Below the pieces are notes generated by a model. That model did not search any database. It saw only the letters and a list, made by a program, of their open reading frames with translations, and had not been told where the DNA came from. A stretch of 64,000 nt of DNA from Mesostigma viride (taxonomy: Eukaryota; Streptophyta; Mesostigmatophyceae; Mesostigmatales; Mesostigmataceae). The position numbers and the translations under genes were made by a program. Below are positions 1-9,885 of the stretch, in pieces. The stretch spans positions 4,271,452 to 4,335,451 of the forward strand of contig RPFO01000082.1 of NCBI GenBank assembly GCA_009746045.1, read 5' to 3'. How positions within the stretch are numbered: the first letter of the stretch is position 1; every line of letters starts with the position of its first letter.

Positions 1-1742
1 GCTACGCGGGAGACGTCTGGTTCCCACAGCCCGCGCCTGGTTGGTGATCGCTCCATTATATTTGTACTACGTTCTCGCTCCTTCATTTTTTTAAAAAAAA
101 TTTTTTTTTACCTGTAAGTATATTTTTTGTGATCTTTCTGTTTGGCAGTAGGGGTGGGTGGGGGTGGGGGTGGGGGTGGGTGGGGGTGGGGTGGGGGTGG
201 GGGTGGGGGTGGGGTGGGGGGTGGGTGGGGTGGGTGGGTGGGTGTGGGTGGGTGAGGGGCGGGGCAGGGCGGGGCGGGGCGGGGCGGGGCGGGGCGGGGC
301 GGGCGGGGCGGGCGGGGCGGGGCGGGGCGGGCGGGGCGGGGCGGGGCGGGGCGGGGCGGGGCGGGCGGGGCGGGCGGGGCGGGGCGGGGCGGGGCGGGCG
401 GGGCGGGGCGGGGCGGGCGGGGCGGGCGGGGCGGGGCGGGCGGGGCGGGGCGGGCGGGTGTGTGTGGGGGGGGGGGGGGGGGGCGGGGGGGGGGGCGGGG
501 GGGGGGGCGGGGGGGATGGGGGGGGGGGGGGGGGCGTGCGTGTGTGTGTGTGTGTGTGTGCACCTGTCGATGTGGTGGGTTTTGGTGGCGGGGTGTGGGT
601 GTGGGTGTGGGTGTGGGTGTGGGTGTTGGAGTGGTGGACTGGTCGAAAGCGGTGGCTATAGGTTAATCGACGGTTGACGTGGTTCGTTGGCAGTGCACAA
701 AAATAACTCTCCTAATGCTCTCATCTGGCCACGGTGACATCTGCTGTCAAGGAGGGAGGCGAGGGGGCAGGGCGGCTGCCGTTGATGGACAAGTCCGCTG
801 TTGTCCTTAACCAACTGTGGGCATGGTAGTCTATAAATAGTCTATTCACAGACTACCAAGCCATGCAGCGCTTGTCGTGCCTCGTTCCTGGCCCCTTGTT
901 GTCTGCTGTGTATGTAAGGCGTGCTAGTGTCTATGGTGCCCCAGGCCTCATATGCTTGCCTTCTGTTTGCAAGTAAGCACAGATAAGCACCTTCCCGTAT
1001 CACTTGGTGCTTCTGAAACCCCTTTGCTTTGGAATCCGCGCTTTGGGAGGTACACCACTTCTCTTGAAGGTTCGCTTCAAAGTCGGGCAATGGCCGTAGG
1101 GTCCGGATGCCACGGTGTGCTTTTATCGCTTGGCGGCCGCAGATGTGACATGATCCCCTGGGAGGGTGTTGGAGACACCATCGTGTGTGGCAGTCATGCC
1201 ACCATGGTAGACATGGCCACCGGGGATGAAAGGAAGCGTGCAGGGATCTGCACAGTGCATGTCCCTAGAATGCTCCTGACGTGCCTTTTCTGTGAGATTC
1301 TTTTTCATTTAGTCGTTTGTCTCTTGGAGTGGGTGGGCGCGGAGGATGGCGGAAGGGGGTGGGGTTGTTTCGAGAAGGCTGCCATTACCATGGTGTTTCT
1401 GCTGCTGCTTCCTTGGTTGCGGCACTGACTCCCTGCGTCTACATTTTTGGCATTGGTGGACCCTTGTGTCTCTTCCTCGTGGCTGCAGAGGACCACCCAT
1501 GGCGCACAATGCCCCACCATGGCATGACCCCACACATCTCAGGCACCAGCCTGTCGGCGCAGGCACGGTATGCGGCCGGTGTGCGTGAAATCCTCGAGTG
1601 CTACTTTGACAAGAAGCCGATCCGCCCTGAGTACCTCATCGTCAAGGATGGGGAGCTGGCGGGCGTGGGCAAGCACTCGTACAGCAAGGGCAATGCCACC
1701 AAGGGGTCGGAGGAGGCTGCTCGCTTTAAGGGCCACAAGTAA
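1..1742 (+). CDS. FDH: NAD-dependent formate dehydrogenase, C-terminal part (5' end outside window)
   Basis: Oxidises formate to CO2 with NAD+; in plants and algae the enzyme is usually mitochondrial. Two exons are visible. Bases 1-39 read YAGDVWFPQPAP, and 1489-1742 read EDHPWRTMPHHGMTPHISG, then SLSAQARYAAGVREILE and RPEYLIVKDGELA before the TAA stop. The glutamate codon is split g|ag over a GT-AG intron (40-1488), so phase is kept. The stretch GDVW-PQPAP-DHPWR-MP-H-MTPHISGT is the signature end of the D-2-hydroxyacid dehydrogenase type FDH and contains the histidine of the active site region. After the usual end the protein has about 20 extra residues (KHSYSKGNATKGSEEAARFKGHK region). The gene enters from the left edge, so the NAD-binding domain is not visible. 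Confidence 0.9.
40..1488 (+). other. Last intron of the formate dehydrogenase gene
   Basis: The intron begins gttggt and ends ctgcag. It is 1,449 bp long, of which roughly 490 bp is G-rich simple sequence. The ORFs inside it are products of the repeats or chance and match nothing I recognise. Confidence 0.85.
148..640 (+). repeat. G-rich compound simple repeat: (GGGGT)n, (GGGGC)n, poly-G, (GT)n
   Basis: A run of GGGGT units (about 148-255) passes into GGGGC/GGGC units (about 256-456), then near-pure G runs (465-535), a short GT run (538-560) and GGGTGT units (595-630). The sense strand is almost free of C outside the GGGGC part, so G-quadruplex formation in the intron transcript is plausible. 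Apparent long ORFs on both strands here are repeat translations. Confidence 0.95.
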
Positions 1743-2067
1743 ATGGGGCTGGGTTGCCGTTTAGGCACTGAAATACCTTTGAGACAACCATTATGAAGTG
1801 AGACAACTATGCCTGGACGCATGGCGATCCAAATTATATACGGGGGTCTCAAGCGGTCAGGGCTTGACAGCAAGACACTTTCAATAATTATGATTACTCT
1901 GGACTGCTGTGCAGTTTTTGCCTGCAGGTGGATGGCCACCTAGTGCGCGGTTGCGCTATTCCATACCACTAGTGATCGTTGCCATCAATTTGCGACCTGT
2001 AGCCCCAAAGAAACTACATGTTGGAATATTAAAGCGATCCATTTATTTGCCAATAGAGTGTCATCAA

Positions 2068-2222
2068 CGATCGCCCCCCAAGAGGAAGGGGCGCTTTGCT
2101 GAGTAAGTAGTTAGGGTTTTCTAGATTAGATTAGCTTAGAGTTAGACTAGTTCGGGTTTCGCGGCTTCGCCCACCTCCATCCATCCAGCAAGGGAATATG
2201 TGCTACATGATCTCCCAACACA
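2068..2222 (+). mobile_element. Family C non-LTR element, 3' end fragment
   Basis: The segment holds the last codons of the reverse-transcriptase ORF (PPKRKGRFAE then stop; compare PPKRRRRFDE at 8163-8190) and the following 3' UTR. It ends in GTGCTACATGATCTCCCAAC, the family C terminal hairpin, cut before the tail. It lies between the FDH 3' end and a family B ORF1. Confidence 0.65.
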
Positions 2223-2357
2223 GTCACGTGCGGCCATGGGCAGCACGCTGCCTGCCGAGCTCCCCCTCCTCTCCACCATCTCCACCGCCACCTCCACCCT
2301 CCTCGCCTCCTCCGCCGCCATCACCGCCCAGCTCCGCGACATCGACCAGCGTCTTAA

Positions 2358-4327
2358 GGTGAGGGTCCCGGCGCGAATTTTTTGGCGCCGAAAAAATTCG
2401 CGGCACCCGTCCGTACCGTGAAAAAGTGGTGCACGGTGCGCGCACCCCTACCGGAGCTGGCCACGGCGACGTGCTCCAGGCAAAACTAGACAAAGCTAGC
2501 ATGCGGAATGCAGAAATATTGTGCGAATCTTAAAGACGATGAGTTTATGATGTTATGTCTTAGCGGAGTCTGTGCGTGTGGTAATGTTGATGAATTTTTT
2601 TATGAGTATCGCCACGGGGGTCCAATCTGGAATTTTCGTCGCGAGGAATAAATTAGATTGCACGCTTGCGGCGGTGATTGTCAGGTTTTATGGGCTTCAA
2701 TCAGCGTCAAGGATGCGTTGACATTGATATTAGTAAAGCATTATGGAAATTCCTGGGTTTTGGCAAGATTTCCGTCATTGTCGATAAGACACTCTCCAGG
2801 CTCGCGCGATGCGCTTCTCATCTTTCCACCGAAGGTTGTTCTTTCTTGCGCCGCTGGGCGAAGGACAATGTCGGTAATGGTACGATCCTGTGCTCATCGT
2901 CACCTTATAAATGTTTCGCTTCTTTGCAGGGTTAGTAACGCATGTTTTCGCCTTCTTTCCGCGCAGATAGCGCCAGGTAGCATGCCATTCCGTGATACGC
3001 ATCGCCAGATTCCTGGCAGCTTTCAGTGCTTTTCTCTACTTTGCAGCGCTGGGACGTGTCTAAGCGTGAGCCGTGGCATGTTGGCAAGTTGTCAGGGATT
3101 TGTCGAGTGGTTTCTTGGAAGGAGTGTGCTTAAAGCACTCAGTTTTGTGTGAATATCGACGCAGCCTTTCTTAGCAGCGGCGTCACTGTGCTTAGAGGCT
3201 CACAAGCTCGAGGTTGTTTCTTAGCAAAAAGATGCGCTGGGAAGAAAGGCGTTAATGGGCCCGTTATGAGGGACATACTGCATGGGTGGAACTGCATGTT
3301 TGTAGGGAATAACATTGTTTTATTGGCCTTCTCCCACTGAATTATGGGAGAGCCCTATCATATGCTAGCAAGGCAAAGTAACCATGGTAAGAAGCCCTGA
3401 CGCATCATGTACGATAAGCATCCTTGCTCTGTGGACTGTCCGTTGTTCCCCTTGGCTGGGCAATTAGTGGATATGGCTTTCTAGGGTGTATTTGCATTGG
3501 ACAGTTTGGTTTTGGTATGATGCTCACACCATAATTAATTAATTAGACTCGTGCTCCCGTTGGGGAGTCACGGAGCATTAACCTCACACCATAAACCTGT
3601 AATATGCTTTAGGAGTGTTGGTTAGGCATGTAGAGCTACCTGCCTTGTTGCTGTGCACACACGCATAAGGTTGCCTGTGCCAAGGTAAGGCAAGGGCACA
3701 TGAGGTGCCCAGCCATTTCCTTGTAGGTTGTGATCGAATGGGGCATGGTTTGGAGCCTCTTGGATGGCGTAGAAAGTGTCAGTGTGCCTTAATACTCACT
3801 ATGGCCTTCCCTAGCGTCTGCACAGGTGGCCAACTGCCAACTGTTATAACTTAAGCGTTTGTACTCAGAATGAGCTCAAACTGTGTGGGATGATGTTTGC
3901 CTATGTGTAGTATTTGATTTTATCCCCCCCCAAGGCCAAACATGATGTGTTATTGATTTGTTTTATTTTTTCATGCTAAAAAAAGTACGTCTTTTCGGGG
4001 AAAATTTATAACTCATGGAATATTGATTATTTTGGGGTGCCAATTAGGTGGAAAATTTTCAAACTCAGGGAACTGATAGAAAATATAATGAAACATGCAA
4101 AATGATGCCCACATTGTCCTAGGTAAAATGTGTCATAAATAGCATCTTTTGCTATTTTTAGCTCAATACTGGCGTATAATTGTGTATACCACCCTCAACC
4201 AGTGGTGGGATGAACCCCCATACATCCCATTTACATGCTAAAATCATCTCTTGGGTACCCCCAGGTCAGCAGTGCATGATATTCCATGATATATGGTTTC
4301 AGGGGTGCTGGCATGGGACCCTCACAG
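2358..4327. mobile_element. Nonautonomous TIR element at a TTAA target inside family B ORF1
   Basis: The insertion splits a family B ORF1 that is continuous in the copies at 42.6-43.9 kb and 22.7-23.2 kb. Its ends are inverted: GTGAGGGTCCC at 2359-2369 and GGGACCCTCAC at 4315-4325. TTAA lies immediately outside both ends (2354-2357 and 4328-4331), as expected for a TTAA-targeting (piggyBac-type) transposon. One or two bases separate TTAA from the inverted repeat, which is not typical. No transposase ORF was recognised in the 1.97 kb. A 48-bp family D tail is inserted inside it. Confidence 0.6.
3535..3582 (-). mobile_element. Minimal family D insertion: 48 bp of 3' hairpin plus TTAA tail
   Basis: This is an extremely 5'-truncated copy: only the (TTAA)n tail, the hairpin with CGTGCTCCCGTTGGGGAGTC and six more bases are present. 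It is flanked by a perfect 12-bp duplication CTCACACCATAA at 3523-3534 and 3583-3594, so it is a genuine retrotransposition event and not background similarity. Confidence 0.85.
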
Positions 4328-5291
4328 TTAACAATGCCATCGCTATCGAGGTCCTGCAGAACACTGCAGGCCTCACCGCCCAGGCGGTGAAGGACATTGC
4401 CGCCAAGCCAGCCCCGGCTGGCCTGGCCGGCGATGCTCCTCCCATCACGACCTGGGCGGACATGCTTAAGCAACATACCACCTCCACCACCTCCGCCGTC
4501 GCAGCCCAGCTCCAGCGGCAGACGCTTGACCTCCGCGAGGAGGCCGAGCTCGCCAAGCGCAGCCTCAACGCCATACTCAAGAACTTCGACATGGAGGAAG
4601 GTGAGAATTCCGGGAAGCTTGCACGTGCGTTTGAGAGCAAAATCCTTGCACGCATGGGCCTTCTTGGTGAGATTAAGCTGACCGCCCACCGCCTCCCCCG
4701 CGCGCGGGGTTGAGGCAGGGGCGCCTCCGCTTCTTCTCATCTTTGAGAGCCCAGCGGACAAGATTTCGTTTCTCAGACGCCGCAAGCGGCTCGAGAAGAC
4801 TCACTTCACCGTGGACGACGACTTGACCCTGGCGCAGCAACAACGGCGACGGGAGCTACGGCCGACCTACCTCCAGCTCCGGCAGACCAAGGGGGGCCAG
4901 CCGGTGTACTGGAAGGGGGCGGCCATCTACTACGTCGGCCACAAGCCCTGGCACGCGACCCCCTCGACCACCGCGGCCCCAGCGACTCCAGAAGCCCCAG
5001 CCTAGGGGAATACAACAGCAGTAGTGTAGAATAGTTAGACAGTTGGCCTTGTACATGCCCGCCTACTATGTACAGGCACTATACCAGCTGAGGCCTAGCT
5101 AGCATTTTTAGTCATGTACATGTGTGCCTAGCTATGATGAGCCGCCCTCCAGATGATGCCTAGCTTTATTTTATTATGCAGTGCCCATGCAGGGAGTCAC
5201 TGTCTGCTGAGAAGCCATGCCCTAGCTCTTGTATAGCCATGATGATCTTCCCCCACATGACATGCTCCCCCTTAGCTGGGCATAGCATGAT

Positions 5292-6807
5292 TCTCCCGAT
5301 TTCTGGCCTGCACTGGTTGTCTCCTTGATAATTAATTAATTAATTAGACTCGTGCTCCCGTTGGGGAGTCACGGAGCATTAACCCCGATGGATGGATGGG
5401 TGCAAACAGTCCTACCGGTCTAATCTATCTACATCAGCTACATAACATCTAGCTAACAGCATTCTAACTACAACATCTATCTAGACAGCCGCTGCCCTAG
5501 GGGAGCTGTCTGGCGTGCCTCCCACGGGATTGCACAGGCGGGCGCTTCCCCACTGGGGGGGGCTCGTTGTCCTCTATGACCTGGGCCCACTTGGCCTTGT
5601 CCATCATCTTCTTCCAATTAATCACGGAGAGGCCTAGGCCCCCCATGTCCTCTACTAGCTGTTCTTTGAAGGTGCGGGCCTTGCGGCGTCTAACATCACT
5701 GGCCGGGCCCGGCCCACGTCAGGAGGTGCCGGCCAGGCTGGGCTGGTCGCAGTCCTGCGGGGGGGCCACGTGAGGTGTCTACTAATTGGTTGGTGCGAGC
5801 TAGGTGCCCTACTAGCTGCAGGCGTCGCTGCTTAATGGTGCTGGTGATATATGGCATGCCCTGGTACAGGTCCTCATTGCGGACATGAGCAGCATGCATA
5901 TCCTACTCTGAAAATGGAACGCAGCATGTTGGTGACCGCGCCGTCCAGCTTGCGGGCCAGGTCGGCGGTGAGGGTCCACGTCTCGGCCCCATAGTAACGT
6001 GAGAACAGGGAGGACGAGGACCTTGAACAGGTCCTGTTTCTCGATCTTGCCCAGGGGCTTGCGCCACAGGGCCCGGTACTGGCGTAAAGCGTGCCAGGCG
6101 AGGGAGATGCGATGGTCCACATCAACCTCGCAGCTGGGGAGCAGGCTGCCCAGCAGCTTGACGCGGTCCCGATACAGGACTTGAGAGCCGTCGAGGAGAT
6201 AGAGGGGCGGCGGGGAGTGGGTGAGCCCAACCCCCAGGGCCTCTGTCTTCTTGCTGACCTCAAGCCCCACTGCACGGGCCTCGATAGCCAGGCAGTCAAG
6301 CCATCATGTCTGCACGTGCCCAGTGTCCTCGAAGAGGGTGGTGTCGTCTGCATAGATGATGTCTGCCAGCCGAATCTCCGTGTCCGCACCGCCATGCCAG
6401 AATTTGTTAGCAACCTGCACTCGATCCTGGTTCCCTGCCCACGATGCGGGCAAATCGCTTGCGCGCCTGAATCATTACGTATTCGACCACAATAATGAAC
6501 AGGTAGGGCGACAGCACGCAGCCCTGCCACACACCCTTCTGTAAAGGGCATGGGGGCGTGGTCCCGTAAGAAGTGCGCACCGAAGTCGTGGACCCTTCAT
6601 ACAGGTTGCGGATGACAGCAATCAGGGGGCGGGGGATCCGGAACAACTCGAGGATGTCCCAAAGTGCAGGCCAGAAAACCGAATCGAAGGCTTTGATGAA
6701 GTCCACCAGCACAAGGTGCAAAGGGGACTCACCAGGCTGAAGGCGTTGCAGTTCCTCCACCAGTCGGCGAGTAGCGAAGAGCGCCTGTACTGCATGTGTC
6801 TCCTTGA
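5292..6807 (+). mobile_element. Short repeat S (37 bp 3' module) with TAGCATGAT duplication, itself interrupted
   Basis: TCTCCCGATTTCTGGCCTGC and following bases to TCTCCTTGA match a dispersed 3' module also seen at 19200-19310, 26090-26212 and 45472-45527. The target duplication TAGCATGAT occurs at 5283-5291 and again at 6808-6816. The family D element (5331-6796) later inserted into the last bases of this module. The module is at most 39 bp here. Confidence 0.6.
5331..6796 (-). mobile_element. Family D non-LTR retrotransposon, 5'-truncated, reverse transcriptase remains
   Basis: Inserted with a perfect 13-bp target duplication TGTCTCCTTGATA (5318-5330 and 6797-6809). On the minus strand it encodes the core of a LINE reverse transcriptase: VDFIKAFDSVFWPALW (motif A), QGCVLSPYLF (motif B) and, after frameshifts, IYADDTTLFED (catalytic YADD motif C). 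It continues to a thumb/connection region YLLDGSQVLYRDRVKLLGS and the LINE 3' domain. Several indels break the frame (6847-6407, 6551-5874 and 6270-5812 are read in different frames), so it is dead. No endonuclease or ORF1 is present because the copy is 5'-truncated. The 3' end (left) carries the type-1 hairpin and TTAA tail. Confidence 0.85.
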
Positions 6808-6816
6808 TAGCATGAT

Positions 6817-6975
6817 AGCTCATGAGGGTGCAGGTGCCCTGGTGCACCTAGAGCAAGGGTAGCTTACATTCCCACCCTTGCATGAAGTAGCCCAGAATGT
6901 ATTAAGAGCCATGCATATGCCCCTTCTCTGGGATATGTGCTACATGTACTCCCAAGGGAGTTATGTTCCTAATTC
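6817..6975 (+). mobile_element. Family B 3' end, continuation of the copy interrupted at 5291
   Basis: It reads GAGGGTGCAGGTGCCCTGGT through CCTTGCATGAAGTAGCC to the terminal ACTCCCAAGGGAGTTATGTT and a short CTAATT tail. It is collinear with the family B 3' UTR at 44670-44853 and picks up exactly where 5291 stopped, which proves the order of nested insertions. Confidence 0.75.
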
Positions 6976-6983
6976 TCCCAACG

Positions 6984-7210
6984 TAATTGAATTGAATTGA
7001 GTTGGAACATAACTGAGCCGTTGGGAGTACATGTAGCACATATCCCTGAGAAGGGGCATATGGCGTAATACATTTTTGGCTACTTCCTGCAAGGGTAGGA
7101 TGCAAACTACACCTGCTCTGGGTGCACAAAGTGCACTGACCTGCACACCACTATGTATTCCAGCATGCCTAGGGGGCGCAGGCATAGGGGGGGGAAGATC
7201 ATCATGGCAA
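6984..7210 (-). mobile_element. Family B 3' end, inverted, with (ATTGA)n tail
   Basis: The tail is TTGAATTGAATTGAG instead of TTAATTAA, followed by GGAACATAACTGAGCCGTTGGGAGT (hairpin) and the family B 3' UTR read in reverse. It lies tail-to-tail with the plus-strand copy ending at 6975. Confidence 0.75.
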
Positions 7211-7285
7211 TACGAAGGCTCCCAACGGAGTCATGTTATAATTTAATTTATAATTTAAATTAAATTTAATTTAATTTAATTAATT
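7211..7285 (+). mobile_element. Family C terminal hairpin and (AATTT)n tail
   Basis: GGCTCCCAACGGAGTCATGT followed by about 50 bp of AATTTAATTT-type tail. This is a nearly minimal copy with almost no 3' UTR. Confidence 0.6.
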
Positions 7286-7430
7286 TGACGATCGTTTATC
7301 AAGTGAGACAAATATTCTAGCTGGACGCATGTGGTACACCATTGCCTGAGGACTAGAGCGGTTGTCGATCAGAGATGAAAGGCGCGACGATCGCGGAAGC
7401 CGCGTGACTGTGTAGTGTGGCACGGCTCAG

Positions 7431-7673
7431 GCTACTGACGTCCCAAATAGCTAAATCAGTGCGGCCTGGAAAAGGAGCTTTCCTGCTCCCATCGCCCAAC
7501 CCACTCGCCCTAGCTTGCTCTCGCTTAGAGCTAGCTCCGCCCGGATTGATTACTCGCCCACTCATCGCCTCGCCCGAGCCCATGCAAGAAACCTTAAGCC
7601 ATGAACATGTGCTTGAAAACGGAATCGTTCCGGCACTACCCCGGCCAGGAAACCTTTTCCCTTCTCGATTGGC
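7431..7673 (+). pseudogene. Degenerate 5' end of a family A-like ORF1
   Basis: Bases 7436-7590 resemble the family A ORF1 start (compare 45836 and 47728): a lysine/glycine-rich start, GKGAFLLPSPNPLALA, then proline/serine-rich coding ending with cctcgcccgagccc. Indels disrupt it. About 25 bp of an inverted family B hairpin and tail follow (7674-7700). Confidence 0.5.
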
Positions 7674-7700
7674 AATTAATTAATTAGGAACATAACTCCG

Positions 7701-8342
7701 GTCACGACACCGCCCTTGGTCTGGCAGGCCCCCAGCGGCTTGGCCAGCCAGGGCGGCATATTCTGACCTGGCCTGCCAGGCCCCGGCCAAGGGCATTCCA
7801 AAAAGGGTAGGGAAACATGCCACGAACTACATCCAGATGTTGCTGGCCGACCTAGCGGTCCCAGCCCAGTTTGAACACCGCATCCACTCTCTCTCCCTTA
7901 ACTTTGGACTTTCCATCCCTTACACCTTAACTTTGGACTTTCCATCCTTTACATCCCCACCCTTGCAGGAAGTAGCTTAGGATGTATGATAGGCCATATG
8001 CCCCCCTCTCAGGGGCTATGTGCCTCATATACTCCCAACGGAGTTATGTTACAATTCAATTCAATTCAATTCAACTTTGGACTGCCATGCAGAACAAGAC
8101 GCGGTGGCAGAAGATTGTCAAGGCTCATGCACGCCAGCCCCTGTGGGCAACTTAGCCACCTCCCCCCCAAGAGGAGGAGGCGTTTTGATGAGTAGTGTAG
8201 TTAGGATTTTTCTAGACTAGATAGCTTAGAGTTAGGTTAGTTCGATTACGCGGCTCCCTCCACTCCACCCATCCATCAAGGAATATGTGCTACATGATCT
8301 CCCAACGGAGGCATGTTATAATTTAATTTAATTTAATTTAAT
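7701..8342 (+). mobile_element. Family C 3' end (RT C-terminus and 3' UTR), interrupted by a family B tail
   Basis: The reading GRHILTWP then NYIQMLLADLAVPAQFEHR matches the C-terminus of the family C ORF at 57.4-58.5 kb, ending in PPPPKRRRRFDE. The 3' UTR ends in CTCCCAACGGAGGCATGTTA and a (TTTAA)n tail (8319-8342). A plus-strand family B tail (about 7941-8072) with (ATTCA)n sits inside; AACTTTGGACT flanks it. Confidence 0.7.
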
Positions 8343-8586
8343 AACTCGCGGACCGTATAGGGAGAATATGTAGCACATATCCCAGAGAAGGGGCATGCAT
8401 ATGGCTTTTAATACATTCTAAGCTACTTCCTGCAAGGGTGGGAATGTAAACGACACTTGCTCTAGGTGCACCAAGGGCACCTGCACCCCCCAGAGTCTCA
8501 AGCTCAACCCAACTAAGGGGAGCCTGTCATGGGCCGGGGGGGGAGATCACCATTGCTATACAAGAGCTAGGGCATATGGCTTCTCA

Positions 8587-9198
8587 GAAGAAGCCGCAAG
8601 AAGCTGGTGGACACCTCCTGGTCGCTTGACGACGACCTGACGCCAGCCCAGCAGCAGCAACGCCGCGATCAGTGGCCCGACTACATCCGCCACAAGACCA
8701 ACCCCGAGAAGCCCCAAGTGTACTGGCGGGGCGGGGACCTCTACGTCAACAAGAAACTGTGGAAGCCCCCCCGGGCTTCCCCGGGATAGAGCACTCCAGC
8801 TAGTTGTCTAGATGGGGGCAATCGATGATGGGATAGCTTAGGCATTACAGCACTTGAAACGATATTAGCGCACAGCGTTATAGTACCTTCAATTAGCTCT
8901 GGCACCTTGTGGCCATCAGCTTGCGCCTTAATTAGCCGACGTCTTGAGCCCACCTCACATTTGTAGCATAAGCTATGCGTCAGCCTACCTATGGTATTGC
9001 ACTGGTTGTATTGCACCCACAGTGTTGCGCCCCGGCACCATGCCGTGGAGAGAGCGCTCTGTGGCCTGCCCACCTGCGGCAGTGAGAGAAGCTAGGGCGC
9101 CCTCCCTCCTTCTCACTGTGTATATAGGGTTGAAGGTTCCTTTACTCTGTATTGGCACCCACGTGACGCAGTCACGTGCTTATTAATTATTAATTAAT
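8587..9198 (+). mobile_element. Family E element: ORF1 C-terminal domain plus 3' UTR
   Basis: A 5'-truncated copy. Bases 8607-8789 encode the ORF1 C-terminal domain: SLDDDLTPAQQQQRRDQWPD, QVYWRGGDLYVNKKLWKPP, then stop. The 3' UTR contains TATTGCACCCACAG and GAGAGAAGCTAGGGCGCCCT and ends in a CACGTGACGCAGTCACGTG palindrome followed by a TTAATTATTAATTAAT tail. A related 3' end is at 60150-60418. The element is flanked by ATGGCTTCTCA. Confidence 0.75.
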
Positions 9199-9209
9199 AT
9201 GGCTTCTCA

Positions 9210-9656
9210 CTTCTCAGGGCTAGAATAGCAATAGCCCTAGCAATTGTAACCATTGGAGTCACTGCCGCTAAGGCAGCCATGCATAGAATGTTCGCCTAGC
9301 TGTGCCAACATACCTAGTCACGTGCCGCCAACGCACGGTACACAACCAGCCATAGCCTTAGCCTAGTCCTAGCACAGGGCTCATGCTACGCCCGTGCTAT
9401 GGTCCGATTACTTGCCCACGCTATACTTGTTATGCCCCGCTTACATGGGTCTTATTGCACCCACAGTTTGCCGGATCGTTAACGCTAACTAGCCTGTCCT
9501 TTTAGCTAGCCGCGCCCGATTGCAGCTGTGGCATGCCTTTGGCATGAAGGAGACTGGGGGTCTCTGCCCTTTCTCCTGTAGTGCACACACAGGGATTAAA
9601 AGCACTTCAGTGCTCCGTGACTCCCCAACGGGAGCACGTGTTTAATTAATTAATTA
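9210..9656 (+). mobile_element. Family A 3' UTR, hairpin and TTAA tail
   Basis: Starts at the ORF1 stop (GGGCTAGAATAGCAATAGCC) and is collinear with the family A 3' UTRs at 47240 and 49120. It ends in GGGATTAAAAGCACTTCAGT, the GTGACTCCCCAACGGGAGC hairpin and a TTAATTAATTAA tail. Flanked by ATGGCTTCTCA. Confidence 0.85.
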
Positions 9657-9885
9657 ATGGCTTCTCATCAGAGAGTGACTCTCTGTATATAGGAAGGGCT
9701 GAGCTAATTCTTAAGGCATCATCCATGGGGGTCCCATTATAGGCAGCTAGGGCGTGGCTAAATTCTTAACTGCATCATCCATGGCCGGCCGTTATGGGCG
9801 CACATGCGCTGGGGCCGCGTGGTAGGCTAAGCCTTACTAATCTACATGCACTACTGCTATATTCCCTAGACTGGGGTTGCCTGGG

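Larger units (their letters stand above)
2223..5291 (+). pseudogene. Family B ORF1-only element, broken by a 2-kb TIR insertion and a frameshift
   Basis: L1-type ORF1 protein (RNA-binding chaperone of non-LTR elements). The ORF1 begins at 2236 with MGSTLPAELPLLSTISTATS, runs to QRL at 2355, and resumes after an inserted element at 4332 with AIAIEVLQNTAGLTAQ. A helical region around LREEAELAKRSLN and an RRM-like part follow. A frameshift near 4712 (after LPRARG) moves the rest into another frame (4730-5005): FTVDDDLTLAQQQRRRE, QPVYWKGAAIYYV, stop at 5003-5005. The DDDLTLAQQQRRREL block matches the C-terminal domain of L1 ORF1p. The 3' UTR continues to 5291 and, after a nested insertion, resumes at 6817-6975. 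No reverse transcriptase follows ORF1. Confidence 0.7.
8343..9885 (-). mobile_element. Family B 3' UTR (inverted) hit twice at the same 11-bp site
   Basis: Bases 8343-8586 and 9668-9885 form one minus-strand family B 3' region, ending near the ORF1 stop. Two elements lie between: family E (8587-9198) and a family A 3' end (9210-9656). ATGGCTTCTCA occurs at 8576-8586, 9199-9209 and 9657-9667, that is, before, between and after the two insertions. Confidence 0.75.

Noticed and set aside
2358-4327. Genuine intron of the family B ORF1
   Set aside because: GT-AG removal leaves ORF1 out of frame, other family B copies are continuous here, and TTAA plus inverted ends fit an insertion.
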